Shown: one piece after another, positions 51,766-60,327 of the stretch
Position numbering within the stretch: the stretch's first letter is position 1
Layout: each line of letters begins with the position of its first letter
DNA from: Streptomyces angustmyceticus
Lineage (GTDB): Bacteria; Actinomycetota; Actinomycetes; Streptomycetales; Streptomycetaceae
Assembly: GCF_019933235.1 (NCBI RefSeq)
Contig: NZ_CP082945.1
Span: 5,865,501-5,929,500 of the forward strand
Direction: 5' to 3'
Length of the DNA stretch: 64,000 bases
The notes under the pieces: generated by a model
What the model was told of the DNA's origin: nothing
Databases searched by the model: none
The model's input: only the letters and a program-made list of their open reading frames with translations
Translations under genes and position numbers: made by a program

Positions 51766-53498
51766 GCATCCTCAACGAACCTCAGGGTGCCGCCGCCGAA
51801 TCGGCTCCGGCAGCACCGCCTGTACGCAAGAAGCAACCCGGCATCGCCGCCGTGAAGTGGCTCACCACCACTGACCACAAGACCATCGGCACGATGTACC
51901 TGGTCACGTCGTTCGCGTTCTTCTGCGTCGGCGGACTGATGGCGCTGCTGATGCGCGCCGAGCTCGCCCGTCCCGGCACGCAGATCATGTCGAACGAGCA
52001 GTTCAACCAGGCGTTCACGATGCACGGCACGATCATGCTGCTGATGTTCGCGACGCCGCTGTTCGCCGGTTTCGCGAACTGGATCATGCCGCTGCAGATC
52101 GGCGCGCCCGACGTGGCGTTCCCGCGGCTGAACATGTTCGCCTACTGGCTGTACCTCTTCGGCTCGCTGATCGCGGTGGCCGGCTTCCTCACCCCGCAGG
52201 GTGCGGCGGACTTCGGCTGGTTCGCGTACTCGCCGCTCTCGGACGCGGTGCGTTCGCCGGGCGTCGGCGCGGACATGTGGATCATGGGTCTGGCCTTCTC
52301 CGGTTTCGGTACGATCCTGGGTTCGGTCAACTTCATCACGACGATCATCTGCATGCGGGCGCCCGGCATGACGATGTTCCGGATGCCGATTTTCACGTGG
52401 AACGTGCTGCTGACCGGTGTGCTGGTGCTGCTGGCGTTCCCGGTGCTGGCGGCGGCGCTGTTCGCGCTGGAGGCGGACCGTAAGTTCGGGGCGCATGTCT
52501 TCGACGCGGCCAATGGCGGGGCGTTGCTGTGGCAGCACCTGTTCTGGTTCTTCGGGCATCCCGAGGTGTACATCATCGCGTTGCCGTTCTTCGGGATCAT
52601 TTCCGAGGTCATTCCGGTGTTCTCGCGGAAGCCGATGTTCGGTTACATCGGTCTGATCGCGGCGACGATTTCGATCGCGGGTCTGTCGGTCACGGTGTGG
52701 GCGCACCACATGTATGTGACGGGCGGTGTGCTGTTGCCGTTCTTCTCGTTCATGACGTTCCTGATCGCGGTGCCGACCGGTGTGAAGTTCTTCAACTGGA
52801 TCGGCACGATGTGGAAGGGCTCGCTGTCCTTCGAGACGCCGATGCTGTGGACGATCGGGTTCCTGATCACCTTCACGTTCGGTGGTCTGACCGGTGTGAT
52901 CCTGGCGTCGCCGCCGATGGACTTCCACGTGTCGGACTCGTACTTCGTGGTGGCGCACTTCCACTACGTGGTGTTCGGTACGGTCGTGTTCGCGATGTTC
53001 GCGGGCTTCCACTTCTGGTGGCCGAAGTTCACCGGCAAGATGCTGGACGAGCGGCTCGGCAAGATCACGTTCTGGACGCTGTTCGTGGGCTTCCACGGCA
53101 CCTTCCTCGTCCAGCACTGGCTCGGCGCCGAGGGCATGCCGCGGCGTTACGCGGACTACCTCGCGGCCGACGGCTACACGACGCTGAACACCATCTCGAC
53201 GATCAGCTCGTTCCTGCTGGGCCTGTCGATCCTGCCGTTCCTCTACAACGTCTGGAAGACGGCGAAGTACGGCGAGAAGGTCGAGGTCGACGACCCGTGG
53301 GGTTACGGCCGCTCGCTGGAGTGGGCGACGTCCTGCCCGCCGCCGCGGCACAACTTCCTCACCCTGCCGCGCATTCGCTCCGAATCCCCGGCGTTCGACC
53401 TGCACCACCCGGAGATCGCAGCCCTCGACGCGCTGCACAACGGCCGCGCCTCCGAGGACGACAAGGCCCTCGCCGGCGGCAAGGAGGCGGGCAAGTGA
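51762..53498 (+). CDS. ctaD: cytochrome c oxidase subunit I (CtaD)
   Basis: 578-residue haem-copper catalytic subunit of the aa3 oxidase with twelve membrane helices. Ligand motifs are TMHGTIMLLMF (haem a), HLFWFFGHPEVYI (CuB His and cross-linked Tyr), WAHHMYVTG (CuB His pair) and HFHYVVFG (haem a3/a). The hydrophilic C-terminus ends in DKALAGGKEAGK. GTG start at 51762, four-base overlap with ctaC and again with ctaF. Codon usage here drops in GC relative to neighbours, as is common in highly expressed membrane genes. Confidence 0.98.
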   Translation: MSILNEPQGAAAESAPAAPPVRKKQPGIAAVKWLTTTDHKTIGTMYLVTSFAFFCVGGLMALLMRAELARPGTQIMSNEQFNQAFTMHGTIMLLMFATPLFAGFANWIMPLQIGAPDVAFPRLNMFAYWLYLFGSLIAVAGFLTPQGAADFGWFAYSPLSDAVRSPGVGADMWIMGLAFSGFGTILGSVNFITTIICMRAPGMTMFRMPIFTWNVLLTGVLVLLAFPVLAAALFALEADRKFGAHVFDAANGGALLWQHLFWFFGHPEVYIIALPFFGIISEVIPVFSRKPMFGYIGLIAATISIAGLSVTVWAHHMYVTGGVLLPFFSFMTFLIAVPTGVKFFNWIGTMWKGSLSFETPMLWTIGFLITFTFGGLTGVILASPPMDFHVSDSYFVVAHFHYVVFGTVVFAMFAGFHFWWPKFTGKMLDERLGKITFWTLFVGFHGTFLVQHWLGAEGMPRRYADYLAADGYTTLNTISTISSFLLGLSILPFLYNVWKTAKYGEKVEVDDPWGYGRSLEWATSCPPPRHNFLTLPRIRSESPAFDLHHPEIAALDALHNGRASEDDKALAGGKEAGK

Positions 53499-53893
53499 AG
53501 ATCCAGGGCAAGATGTTCATCTGGCTCTCCGTCTTCGTCCTCGCCATGGCGATCGTCTATGGCGTCTGGTCGAAGGAGCCCGCGGGTACCACCGCGCTCT
53601 TCCTCGCCTTCGGCCTGTGCATCATGGTCGGCTACTACCTGGCCTTCACGGCCCGGCGGGTCGACGCGGGCGCACAGGACAACGAGAACGCCGAGGTCTC
53701 GGACGACGCCGGTGAGCTGGGCTTCTTCAGCCCGCACAGCTGGCAGCCGCTGTCCCTGGCCGTCGGTGGCGCGCTCGCCTTCCTGGGCGTGGTCTTCGGC
53801 TGGTGGCTGATGTACTTCTCGGCACCGGTGATCCTCGTCGGCCTGTTCGGCTGGGTCTTCGAGTACTACCGCGGCGAGAACCGCACGCAGTAA
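53495..53893 (+). CDS. ctaF: cytochrome c oxidase subunit IV, actinobacterial (CtaF)
   Basis: 132 residues with four hydrophobic segments (MFIWLSVFVLAMAIVYGVW, TALFLAFGLCIMVGYYLAF, LSLAVGGALAFLGVVFG, VILVGLFGWVFEYYRG). Small subunit specific to actinobacterial oxidase supercomplexes. GTG at 53495 overlaps the ctaD stop by four bases. Followed by a strong terminator, so ctaC-D-F form one transcript. Confidence 0.95.
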   Translation: MKIQGKMFIWLSVFVLAMAIVYGVWSKEPAGTTALFLAFGLCIMVGYYLAFTARRVDAGAQDNENAEVSDDAGELGFFSPHSWQPLSLAVGGALAFLGVVFGWWLMYFSAPVILVGLFGWVFEYYRGENRTQ

Positions 53894-53913
53894 CCACGGC
53901 GCACGGCCGTGGA

Positions 53914-53949
53914 GCGGGCCCGGACACCTCAACAGGTGTCCGGGCCCGC
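53914..53949 (+). terminator. terminator of ctaCDF
   Basis: GCGGGCCCGGACACC and its exact complement around TCAACA, followed by CTCGTTT. Confidence 0.9.
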
Positions 53950-54027
53950 CTCGTTTGGCCGCCGGAGGCAGACCCGTTTGCACTCCTCCAGCGCGCTGGG
54001 ACAGGTGATTCTTCATATTTTTGGGGC

Positions 54028-55299
54028 ATGAGTCACAGACCTCGAACCCGGACGGTGCTGAGCTGCGGCCTCCTGCTCGTGCCCCTTGCGGTGAGCGCCA
54101 CCGCGTGCGGGGGCTCGGATTCGGATGCGCTCTCCGCCAATCCCTACGACGCGGCCGACCAGATCTCGGCCAACATGCCCCAAGGCGGCAAGCAGGCGGA
54201 TCCCGACAAGCCGCTGGAAGTCTCCGTCAAGGGCGACGACGCGCGGATCACCGACGTGACCGCCACCGACGGCACCGGCCGCTTCGTACGCGGCGAGCTG
54301 AGCGCCGACGGCAGGCACTGGCGCACCACGGTGCCCCTGGCCGCCGGCAGCCGCTACACGGTGCGGGTGAGCACCGAGGAGGGGGACGGCTCACCGGGCC
54401 GCAAGACCCTCTCGGTCAACACCCGCGGCGTCGACGGCCAGTTGACCGCCACCTTCGGCCCGAAGGAGGGCGAGTACGGCGTCGGCCAGCCGGTCACCGC
54501 CGAGCTGAGCCAGCCGATCAAGGACCCGAAGGCCAGGGCCGTCGTCGAGAGCGCCCTGAAGGTGGACTCCATGCCCCGGGTCCAGGGCTCCTGGCACTGG
54601 GTGGACGACAAGAAGCTGCACTTCCGCCCCAAGGAGTACTGGCCCGCGCACGCCACCGTCTCGGTGCACAGCAACCTGGCCGGACTGAAGGTCGCCAAGG
54701 GGCTCTACGGAGGCGCGTCCAAGCCCGTGAAGCTCACCACCGGCGACCGGGTGGAGGCCATCACCGACGCGGCGGCGCACCACATGACGGTGCTGCGCAA
54801 CGGCGAGTCGATCAACACCATCCCCGTGACCACCGGCAAGCCCGGTTTCTCCACCCGCAACGGCATCAAGGTCGTCCTCGGCAAGGAGAGCTTCGTGCGG
54901 ATGCGCAGCTCCACCGTCGGCATCGCCGCCGGGAGCTCGGACTCCTACGACCTGCCGGTCCACTGGGCCACCCGGGTGACCTGGAGCGGCGAGTACGTGC
55001 ACGCCGCCCCCTGGTCCGTCGGGTCCCAGGGCGCGGCGAACGTCAGCCACGGCTGCACGGGCATGTCCATGAGCAACGCCCAGTGGTTCTTCAACACCGT
55101 GCGGGTCGGCGACATCGTCAGGGTCGTCAACAGCGGCGGCGAGACCATGACGCCCTTCGACAACGGCTTCGGCGACTGGAACCTGTCCTGGGCCCAGTGG
55201 CGCGACGGCAGCGCCCTGAAGGACAAGTCCGCCACCACGGGAGCCGCCGACCGCTCCCAGGACCCCGCCGCCGACGCCCGGCTGCGCCCGAAGTTCTGA
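54028..55299 (+). CDS. L,D-transpeptidase with Ig-like domain (lipoprotein)
   Basis: 423-residue exported peptidoglycan cross-linking enzyme. A lipoprotein signal ends at VSATAC (Cys27). Residues ~60-260 form two Ig-like domains (FGPKEGEYGVGQPVTAELSQ is typical of the Mycobacterium Ldt second domain). The YkuD catalytic domain (~255-390) has RNGIKVVLGKE, WATRVTW and the active-site SHGCTGMSM. Makes 3-3 cross-links. Located between ctaF and ctaE, though not co-oriented with the receiver-like gene that follows. Confidence 0.94.
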   Translation: MSHRPRTRTVLSCGLLLVPLAVSATACGGSDSDALSANPYDAADQISANMPQGGKQADPDKPLEVSVKGDDARITDVTATDGTGRFVRGELSADGRHWRTTVPLAAGSRYTVRVSTEEGDGSPGRKTLSVNTRGVDGQLTATFGPKEGEYGVGQPVTAELSQPIKDPKARAVVESALKVDSMPRVQGSWHWVDDKKLHFRPKEYWPAHATVSVHSNLAGLKVAKGLYGGASKPVKLTTGDRVEAITDAAAHHMTVLRNGESINTIPVTTGKPGFSTRNGIKVVLGKESFVRMRSSTVGIAAGSSDSYDLPVHWATRVTWSGEYVHAAPWSVGSQGAANVSHGCTGMSMSNAQWFFNTVRVGDIVRVVNSGGETMTPFDNGFGDWNLSWAQWRDGSALKDKSATTGAADRSQDPAADARLRPKF

Positions 55300-55318
55300 G
55301 CGCCGCGGGCGGGGCCCC

Positions 55319-55720
55319 TCAGGCCTGTACGAGGTTCCTGCGGCGCAGCAGGCCGGCCAGGGCGTCGGCGAAGGCGACCGGGTCCAGCGGATGCGTCACC
55401 GCGGCGTCCGCACGGCTCCAGGTCGCCAGCCAGGCGTCCTGGGGGCGGCCGATCAGCAGCAGCACCGGCGGGCACTGGAAGATCTCGTCCTTGATCTGCC
55501 GGCAGACGCCCATGCCGCCCGCGGGCGCGGTCTCGCCGTCCAGCACGCAGACGTCGATGCCGCCCTGCTCCAGGGCCGTGAGGACGGCGGGCGCGGTGGC
55601 GCACTCCAGGATCTCGATCTGCGGGGCATCGGCGGCGGGGCGCCGTCCGGCCGCCAGCCGGACCTGCTCGCGGGTGTGGGCGTTGTCGCTGTAGACCAGC
55701 ACCGTGGCAGTCGCCTGCAT
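55319..55720 (-). CDS. receiver-like protein with degenerate phosphorylation site
   Basis: 133 residues with a CheY-like fold. Asp61 in DVCVLDGETAP is in the phospho-acceptor position, but the acidic pair near residue 11 is Ser-Asp (LVYSDNAH) and the conserved Lys is replaced (AVTHPLDP). There is no output domain. Probably a pseudo-receiver or single-domain regulator. The ATG at 55720 has GGAGG four bases before it. It is convergent with the L,D-transpeptidase and divergent from ctaE. Confidence 0.8.
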   Translation of the reverse strand: MQATATVLVYSDNAHTREQVRLAAGRRPAADAPQIEILECATAPAVLTALEQGGIDVCVLDGETAPAGGMGVCRQIKDEIFQCPPVLLLIGRPQDAWLATWSRADAAVTHPLDPVAFADALAGLLRRRNLVQA

Positions 55721-55975
55721 CGTTCCTCCACGCTTCGTAGCGGCACAGCATCGGGTGAGGCGGATGCTACTCCCGCGACGGGGGCCCACAGGAGGGGTTG
55801 AGCGGATCCGGGATCGTCCCGACGGGCCGTCAGAAGGGGCTCCGGCGGGGCCGGCGGACACCGGGGGCGCCCGGCGCTTCCCCCCTTCGGGCGACTGCCG
55901 AAATTGGGCCGTACGAGCAGGGCATACGTCCTTGACACACCGAACGGCACCCCCCGGAGTGAGGGCGGGATAAGC

Positions 55976-55994
55976 GACCGACATAATGTCGGTC
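55976..55994. promoter_or_regulatory. perfect palindrome across the ctaE start codon
   Basis: GACCGACAT-A-ATGTCGGTC: the ATG of ctaE is the first part of the right arm. Nine perfect pairs around one base. A bound protein or alternate RNA pairing here would affect initiation of ctaE directly. No ribosome-binding site is visible upstream. Confidence 0.55.
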
Positions 55995-56606
55995 GTGGCG
56001 ACAGCAACGACAGTAGAAACCGGGCACGCGCACCCGTCGGTCAATCGGCCGAACCTCACCAGCGTCGGAACCATCATCTGGCTGAGTTCCGAGCTGATGT
56101 TCTTCGCGGCCCTCTTCGCGATGTACTTCACCCTTCGTTCGGTGACCGGATCCGAGTATTGGAAGGAATCCGCCAGTGCGCTGAATCTTCCGTTCTCCGC
56201 GACCAACACCACGATCCTGGTGCTCAGCTCCCTGACCTGCCAGCTCGGCGTGTTCGCCGCCGAGCGCGGCGACGTCAAGAAGCTCCGGGCCTGGTTCGTG
56301 GTCACCTTCATCATGGGTGCGATCTTCATCGGCGGTCAGGTCTTCGAGTACACGGAGCTGGTCAAGCACGAGGGCCTGTCGCTCTCGTCCGGCCCGTACG
56401 GCTCGGTGTTCTACCTGACCACCGGCTTCCACGGACTGCACGTGACGGGCGGCCTGATCGCCTTCCTGCTGGTCCTGGGCAGGACGTACGCGGCCAAGAG
56501 GTTCACCCACACGCAGGCCACCGCGGCCATCGTCGTGTCCTACTACTGGCACTTCGTCGATGTCGTCTGGATCGGCCTCTTCGCCACGATCTACCTGATC
56601 CGGTAA
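55986..56606 (+). CDS. ctaE: cytochrome c oxidase subunit III (CtaE)
   Basis: 206 residues, five membrane helices, core subunit III of the aa3 oxidase. Motifs GTIIWLSSELMFFAALFAMYF, GSVFYLTTGFHGLHVTGG and YYWHFVDVVWIGLFATIYL are typical. ATG at 55986, within a palindrome and without a ribosome site, so it may be leaderless. It heads the ctaE-qcrC-qcrA-qcrB group. Confidence 0.96.
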   Translation: MSVVATATTVETGHAHPSVNRPNLTSVGTIIWLSSELMFFAALFAMYFTLRSVTGSEYWKESASALNLPFSATNTTILVLSSLTCQLGVFAAERGDVKKLRAWFVVTFIMGAIFIGGQVFEYTELVKHEGLSLSSGPYGSVFYLTTGFHGLHVTGGLIAFLLVLGRTYAAKRFTHTQATAAIVVSYYWHFVDVVWIGLFATIYLIR

Positions 56607-56683
56607 CCGGTTCGACCGGTACCGCATATCAGACAGACATAGCCAAAGCATCGACGCAGAAGATCCTGACACCGGGGTAATCC

Positions 56684-57493
56684 GTGAAAAAGCTCTCCGC
56701 ACGACGGCGCCATCCGCTGGCGGCGCTCGTCGTCCTACTCTTCGCGCTGGCGGTCACTGGGGGGCTGTACGCCGCGTTCGCGCCGGCGGACAAGGCTCAG
56801 GCCGATGACACCGCCCAGTCTCTTGCCGTCAAGGAGGGCAAGAAGCTCTTCGCCGTGGGCTGCGCCAGCTGCCACGGCACCGGCGGTCAGGGCACCTCCG
56901 ACGGCCCGAGCCTGGTCGGCGTGGGCGCCGCAGCCGTGGACTTCCAGGTGGGCACCGGCCGTATGCCGGCCCAGCAGCCCGGCGCCCAGGTGCCGCGGAA
57001 GAAGAACATCTACACCAACGCCCAGATCGACCAGCTCGCGGCCTACGTCGCGTCGCTGGGCCCCGGCCCGAGCGTCCCGGCCAAGGAGCAGTACAGCTCC
57101 GACGGTGCCGACATCGGCAAGGGCGGCGAGCTGTTCCGCACCAACTGCGCGCAGTGCCACAACTTCACCGGTAAGGGCGGCGCCCTGACCAACGGCAAGT
57201 TCGCACCGACGCTCGAGGGTGTGGACCCCAAGCACATCTACGAGGCCATGGAGACCGGCCCGCAGAACATGCCCTCCTTCGGCGACGGCTCGCTGTCGAA
57301 GGAGAACAAGAAGGACATCATCGCGTACCTCGGCGCCGTCAACGGCGATGAATCCGAGAGCCCCGGAGGCCTCGACCTCGGCGGTCTGGGCCCGGTCAGC
57401 GAGGGTCTCTTCGGCTACATCTTCGGCCTGGGCGCGCTGATCGTGGTCGCCATCTGGGTCGCAGCCCGGACTACGAAGGCCAAGAAGTCATGA
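56684..57493 (+). CDS. qcrC: di-haem cytochrome c subunit of the bcc complex (QcrC)
   Basis: 269 residues with an N-terminal membrane anchor (~10-32), two c-type haem sites (CASCH and CAQCH), Met ligands in the GRMPAQQ and NMPSFGDG segments, and a C-terminal membrane helix (~242-262). Carries electrons from the Rieske centre to CuA without a soluble cytochrome c, as in actinobacteria. GTG at 56684; overlaps qcrA by four bases. Confidence 0.97.
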   Translation: MKKLSARRRHPLAALVVLLFALAVTGGLYAAFAPADKAQADDTAQSLAVKEGKKLFAVGCASCHGTGGQGTSDGPSLVGVGAAAVDFQVGTGRMPAQQPGAQVPRKKNIYTNAQIDQLAAYVASLGPGPSVPAKEQYSSDGADIGKGGELFRTNCAQCHNFTGKGGALTNGKFAPTLEGVDPKHIYEAMETGPQNMPSFGDGSLSKENKKDIIAYLGAVNGDESESPGGLDLGGLGPVSEGLFGYIFGLGALIVVAIWVAARTTKAKKS

Positions 57494-58554
57494 GCGAGAC
57501 TGGACGACACGAAGACGTGCCAGAAGAAACCCTTCCCACTGAGCGGGAGACGGCGCACGAAGGTGCGGTGGCGACGGCGGAGAACCCGTTCGCCGACCCG
57601 GGCCTGCCGCCCCACGAGCACCGCGCCCAGGACATCGACGAGCGGGCCGCCCGGCACTCCGAGCGCACCGTGGCGATGCTCTTCGTCGTGTCGATGGTGG
57701 CCACGGTCGCCTTCATCGCCTCGTACGTGGCGATCCCGATCGACAAGATCGTCTACATCTGGCCGATCGGTCACATCAGCGCGCTGAACTTCGCGCTCGG
57801 TCTGACCCTCGGCGCGGCGCTCTTCTGCATCGGCGCCGGCGCGGTCCACTGGGCCCGCACGCTGATGTCGGACGAGGAGGTCGCCGACGAGCGCCACCCG
57901 ATCGAGGCCGCCCCCGAGGTCAAGGCCAAGGTCATGGCGGACTTCGCGGCGGGCGCCAAGGAGTCGCAGGTCGGCCGCCGCAAGCTGATCCGCAACACGA
58001 TGTTCGGCGCGCTGGCCCTGGTGCCGCTCTCCGGCGTCGTGCTGCTGCGCGACCTCGGCCCGCTGCCCGGGACCAAGCTGCGCACCACGAACTGGAAGAA
58101 GGGCGTCCGGCTCGTCAACCAGTCCACCAACCTCCCGCTGCGTCCCGAGGACATCGCGGTCGGCTCCCTGACGTTCGCCAAGCCCGAGGGCCTGGAGGAG
58201 GACGACGAGGAGTTCGCGGAGAAGATCGCCAAGGACGCCCTGATGCTCGTGCGGATCCAGCCGCAGGACATCAAGGACAAGCACGAACTCTCCTGGTCGC
58301 ACGAGGGCATCGTGGCGTACTCGAAGATCTGCACCCACGTGGGTTGCCCGATCAGCCTGTACGAGCAGCAGACCCACCACGTGCTCTGCCCCTGCCACCA
58401 GTCGACGTTCGACCTCTCTGACGGCGGTCGGGTGATCTTCGGTCCTGCCGGACACGCCCTGCCGCAGCTGCACATCACGGAGAAGGACGGCTTCCTGGAG
58501 GCCGCGAGCGGCTTCGGGGAGCCCGTCGGCCCGAGCTTCTGGGAGCGCGGATGA
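57490..58554 (+). CDS. qcrA: Rieske iron-sulfur protein (QcrA)
   Basis: 354 residues. A long acidic N-terminus, three membrane helices (~58-78, ~95-117, ~168-188), then the Rieske domain with CTHVGCPISLYE and CPCHQSTFD as cluster ligands. The triple-helix form is typical of actinobacterial QcrA. ATG at 57490; overlaps both qcrC and qcrB by four bases. Confidence 0.97.
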   Translation: MSETGRHEDVPEETLPTERETAHEGAVATAENPFADPGLPPHEHRAQDIDERAARHSERTVAMLFVVSMVATVAFIASYVAIPIDKIVYIWPIGHISALNFALGLTLGAALFCIGAGAVHWARTLMSDEEVADERHPIEAAPEVKAKVMADFAAGAKESQVGRRKLIRNTMFGALALVPLSGVVLLRDLGPLPGTKLRTTNWKKGVRLVNQSTNLPLRPEDIAVGSLTFAKPEGLEEDDEEFAEKIAKDALMLVRIQPQDIKDKHELSWSHEGIVAYSKICTHVGCPISLYEQQTHHVLCPCHQSTFDLSDGGRVIFGPAGHALPQLHITEKDGFLEAASGFGEPVGPSFWERG

Positions 58555-60188
58555 GTAACGAGACAACCGCGACCACCACACGCCGTGGCCCGGCGCCGCG
58601 GGGCGAGCGGATCGCGGACTGGGCGGACGGCCGGCTGGGCATCTACAGCCTCGCCAAGTCCAACATGCGCAAGATCTTCCCGGACCACTGGTCCTTCATG
58701 CTGGGCGAGGTCGCGCTCTACAGCTTCATCATCATCATCCTGACCGGTGTCTACCTGACGCTGTTCTTCCACCCCAGCATGGCCGAGGTGACCTACCACG
58801 GTTCCTATGTGCCCATGCAGGGGATCCGGATGACGCAGGCCTTCGAGTCGACGCTGGACATCAGCTTCGACGTCCGCGGCGGCCTGCTCATCCGCCAGAT
58901 CCACCACTGGGCCGCGCTGGTCTTCCTGGCCGCGATGATGGTCCACATGATGCGGGTGTTCTTCACCGGCGCCTTCCGCAAGCCGCGCGAGGTCAACTGG
59001 CTGTTCGGCTTCCTGCTGTTCGTGCTGGGCATGTTCACCGGCTTCACCGGCTACTCGCTCCCCGACGACCTGCTCTCCGGCACCGGTGTGCGGTTCATCG
59101 AGGGCGTCATCCTGGCGATGCCGCTGGTCGGCTCGTACCTGCAGTTCTTCATCTTCGGCGGGGAGTTCCCGGGACACGACATCATCCCGCGGTTCTTCAC
59201 GGTGCACGTCCTGCTGCTGCCGGGCATCATGCTCGGCCTGCTGGTGGCGCACCTGATCCTGGTCTTCTACCACAAGCACACCCAGTTCCCGGGTGCCGGC
59301 AAGACCAACAACAACGTCGTGGGCATGCCGCTGCTGCCGGTCTACATGGCCAAGGCCGGAGGCTTCTTCTTCCTGGTCTTCGGTGTGATCGCCGCGATCG
59401 CCGCGATCGCCAGCATCAACCCGGTGTGGGCCATCGGCCCGTACCGCCCCGACCAGGTGTCCACCGGCGCCCAGCCCGACTGGTACATGGGCTTCGCCGA
59501 GGGTCTGGTGCGTGTCATGCCGGGCTGGGAGTGGAACTTCTGGGGCCACACCGTCAACTTCGGCGTGCTGATCCCGATCCTGGTCTTCCCGCTGGTCCTG
59601 GTCGCGATCGCGGTCTACCCGTTCGTCGAGTCCTGGGTCCGCGGCGACAAGCGCGAGCACCACATCCTGGACCGCCCGCGCAACGTCCCGACCCGTACCG
59701 GCTTCGGCGTCGCCTGGCTGATCGCGTACTTCGTGATGCTGATCGGTGGCGGCAACGACCTGTGGGCCACGCACTTCCACCTGTCGATCAACTCGATCAC
59801 CTGGTTCGTCCGGATCGCGTTCTTCGTCGGGCCGGTGCTGGGCTTCATCGCCACCAAGCGGATCTGCCTGGGTCTGCAGCGGCGCGACAAGGACAAGGTG
59901 CTGCACGGCCGCGAGTCCGGCATCATCAAGCGCCTGCCGCACGGTGAGTTCATCGAGGTCCACGAGCCGCTCGACCAGGAGCAGCTGCACGTGCTCACCC
60001 AGCACGAGCAGCCCGCCCCGATCGAGCTCGGCCCGGAGGTCGACGAGAACGGTGTGGCACGCAAGGTGTCGCGCTCGCAGAAGCTGCGCGCCAAGCTCTC
60101 CAAGAGCTACTACGGCGAGGACAACGTCATCGCCAAGCCCACGGTCGAGGAGTACAAGGAGATCACCAGCGGCCACGGCCACCACTGA
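58551..60188 (+). CDS. qcrB: cytochrome b subunit of the bcc complex (QcrB)
   Basis: 545 residues, eight membrane helices. Haem-ligand His pairs lie in IRQIHHWAALVFLAAMMVHM and TVHVLLLPGIMLGLLVAHL. The quinol-site PDW motif is in GAQPDWYMGF. The hydrophilic C-terminus (~425-545) is the actinobacterial extension. Completes the quinol:cytochrome c reductase that joins the aa3 oxidase as a supercomplex. Confidence 0.98.
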   Translation: MSNETTATTTRRGPAPRGERIADWADGRLGIYSLAKSNMRKIFPDHWSFMLGEVALYSFIIIILTGVYLTLFFHPSMAEVTYHGSYVPMQGIRMTQAFESTLDISFDVRGGLLIRQIHHWAALVFLAAMMVHMMRVFFTGAFRKPREVNWLFGFLLFVLGMFTGFTGYSLPDDLLSGTGVRFIEGVILAMPLVGSYLQFFIFGGEFPGHDIIPRFFTVHVLLLPGIMLGLLVAHLILVFYHKHTQFPGAGKTNNNVVGMPLLPVYMAKAGGFFFLVFGVIAAIAAIASINPVWAIGPYRPDQVSTGAQPDWYMGFAEGLVRVMPGWEWNFWGHTVNFGVLIPILVFPLVLVAIAVYPFVESWVRGDKREHHILDRPRNVPTRTGFGVAWLIAYFVMLIGGGNDLWATHFHLSINSITWFVRIAFFVGPVLGFIATKRICLGLQRRDKDKVLHGRESGIIKRLPHGEFIEVHEPLDQEQLHVLTQHEQPAPIELGPEVDENGVARKVSRSQKLRAKLSKSYYGEDNVIAKPTVEEYKEITSGHGHH

Positions 60189-60231
60189 TCACCTCGGCGC
60201 CTCGTAGCGCACCGTAGGAGTACGCCACCCA

Positions 60232-60264
60232 AAGGGCCCTGTCCGCTGAGCGGACGGGGCCCTT
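60232..60264 (+). terminator. terminator of the ctaE-qcrCAB operon
   Basis: AAGGGCCCTGTCCGC pairs with GCGGACGGGGCCCTT (one G-T wobble) around TGA, 44 bp past qcrB. Confidence 0.9.
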
Positions 60265-60327
60265 CGGCCTGCCCGGCGGCTCGATAGGGTGAACGCACAA
60301 GCAGGAGACAAATCAGGAGTGTGGACC

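Noticed and set aside
51762..53498. Horizontal transfer of ctaD because of lower third-position GC
   Set aside because: The gene sits in a coupled operon with conserved partners; codon bias from high expression explains the shift.
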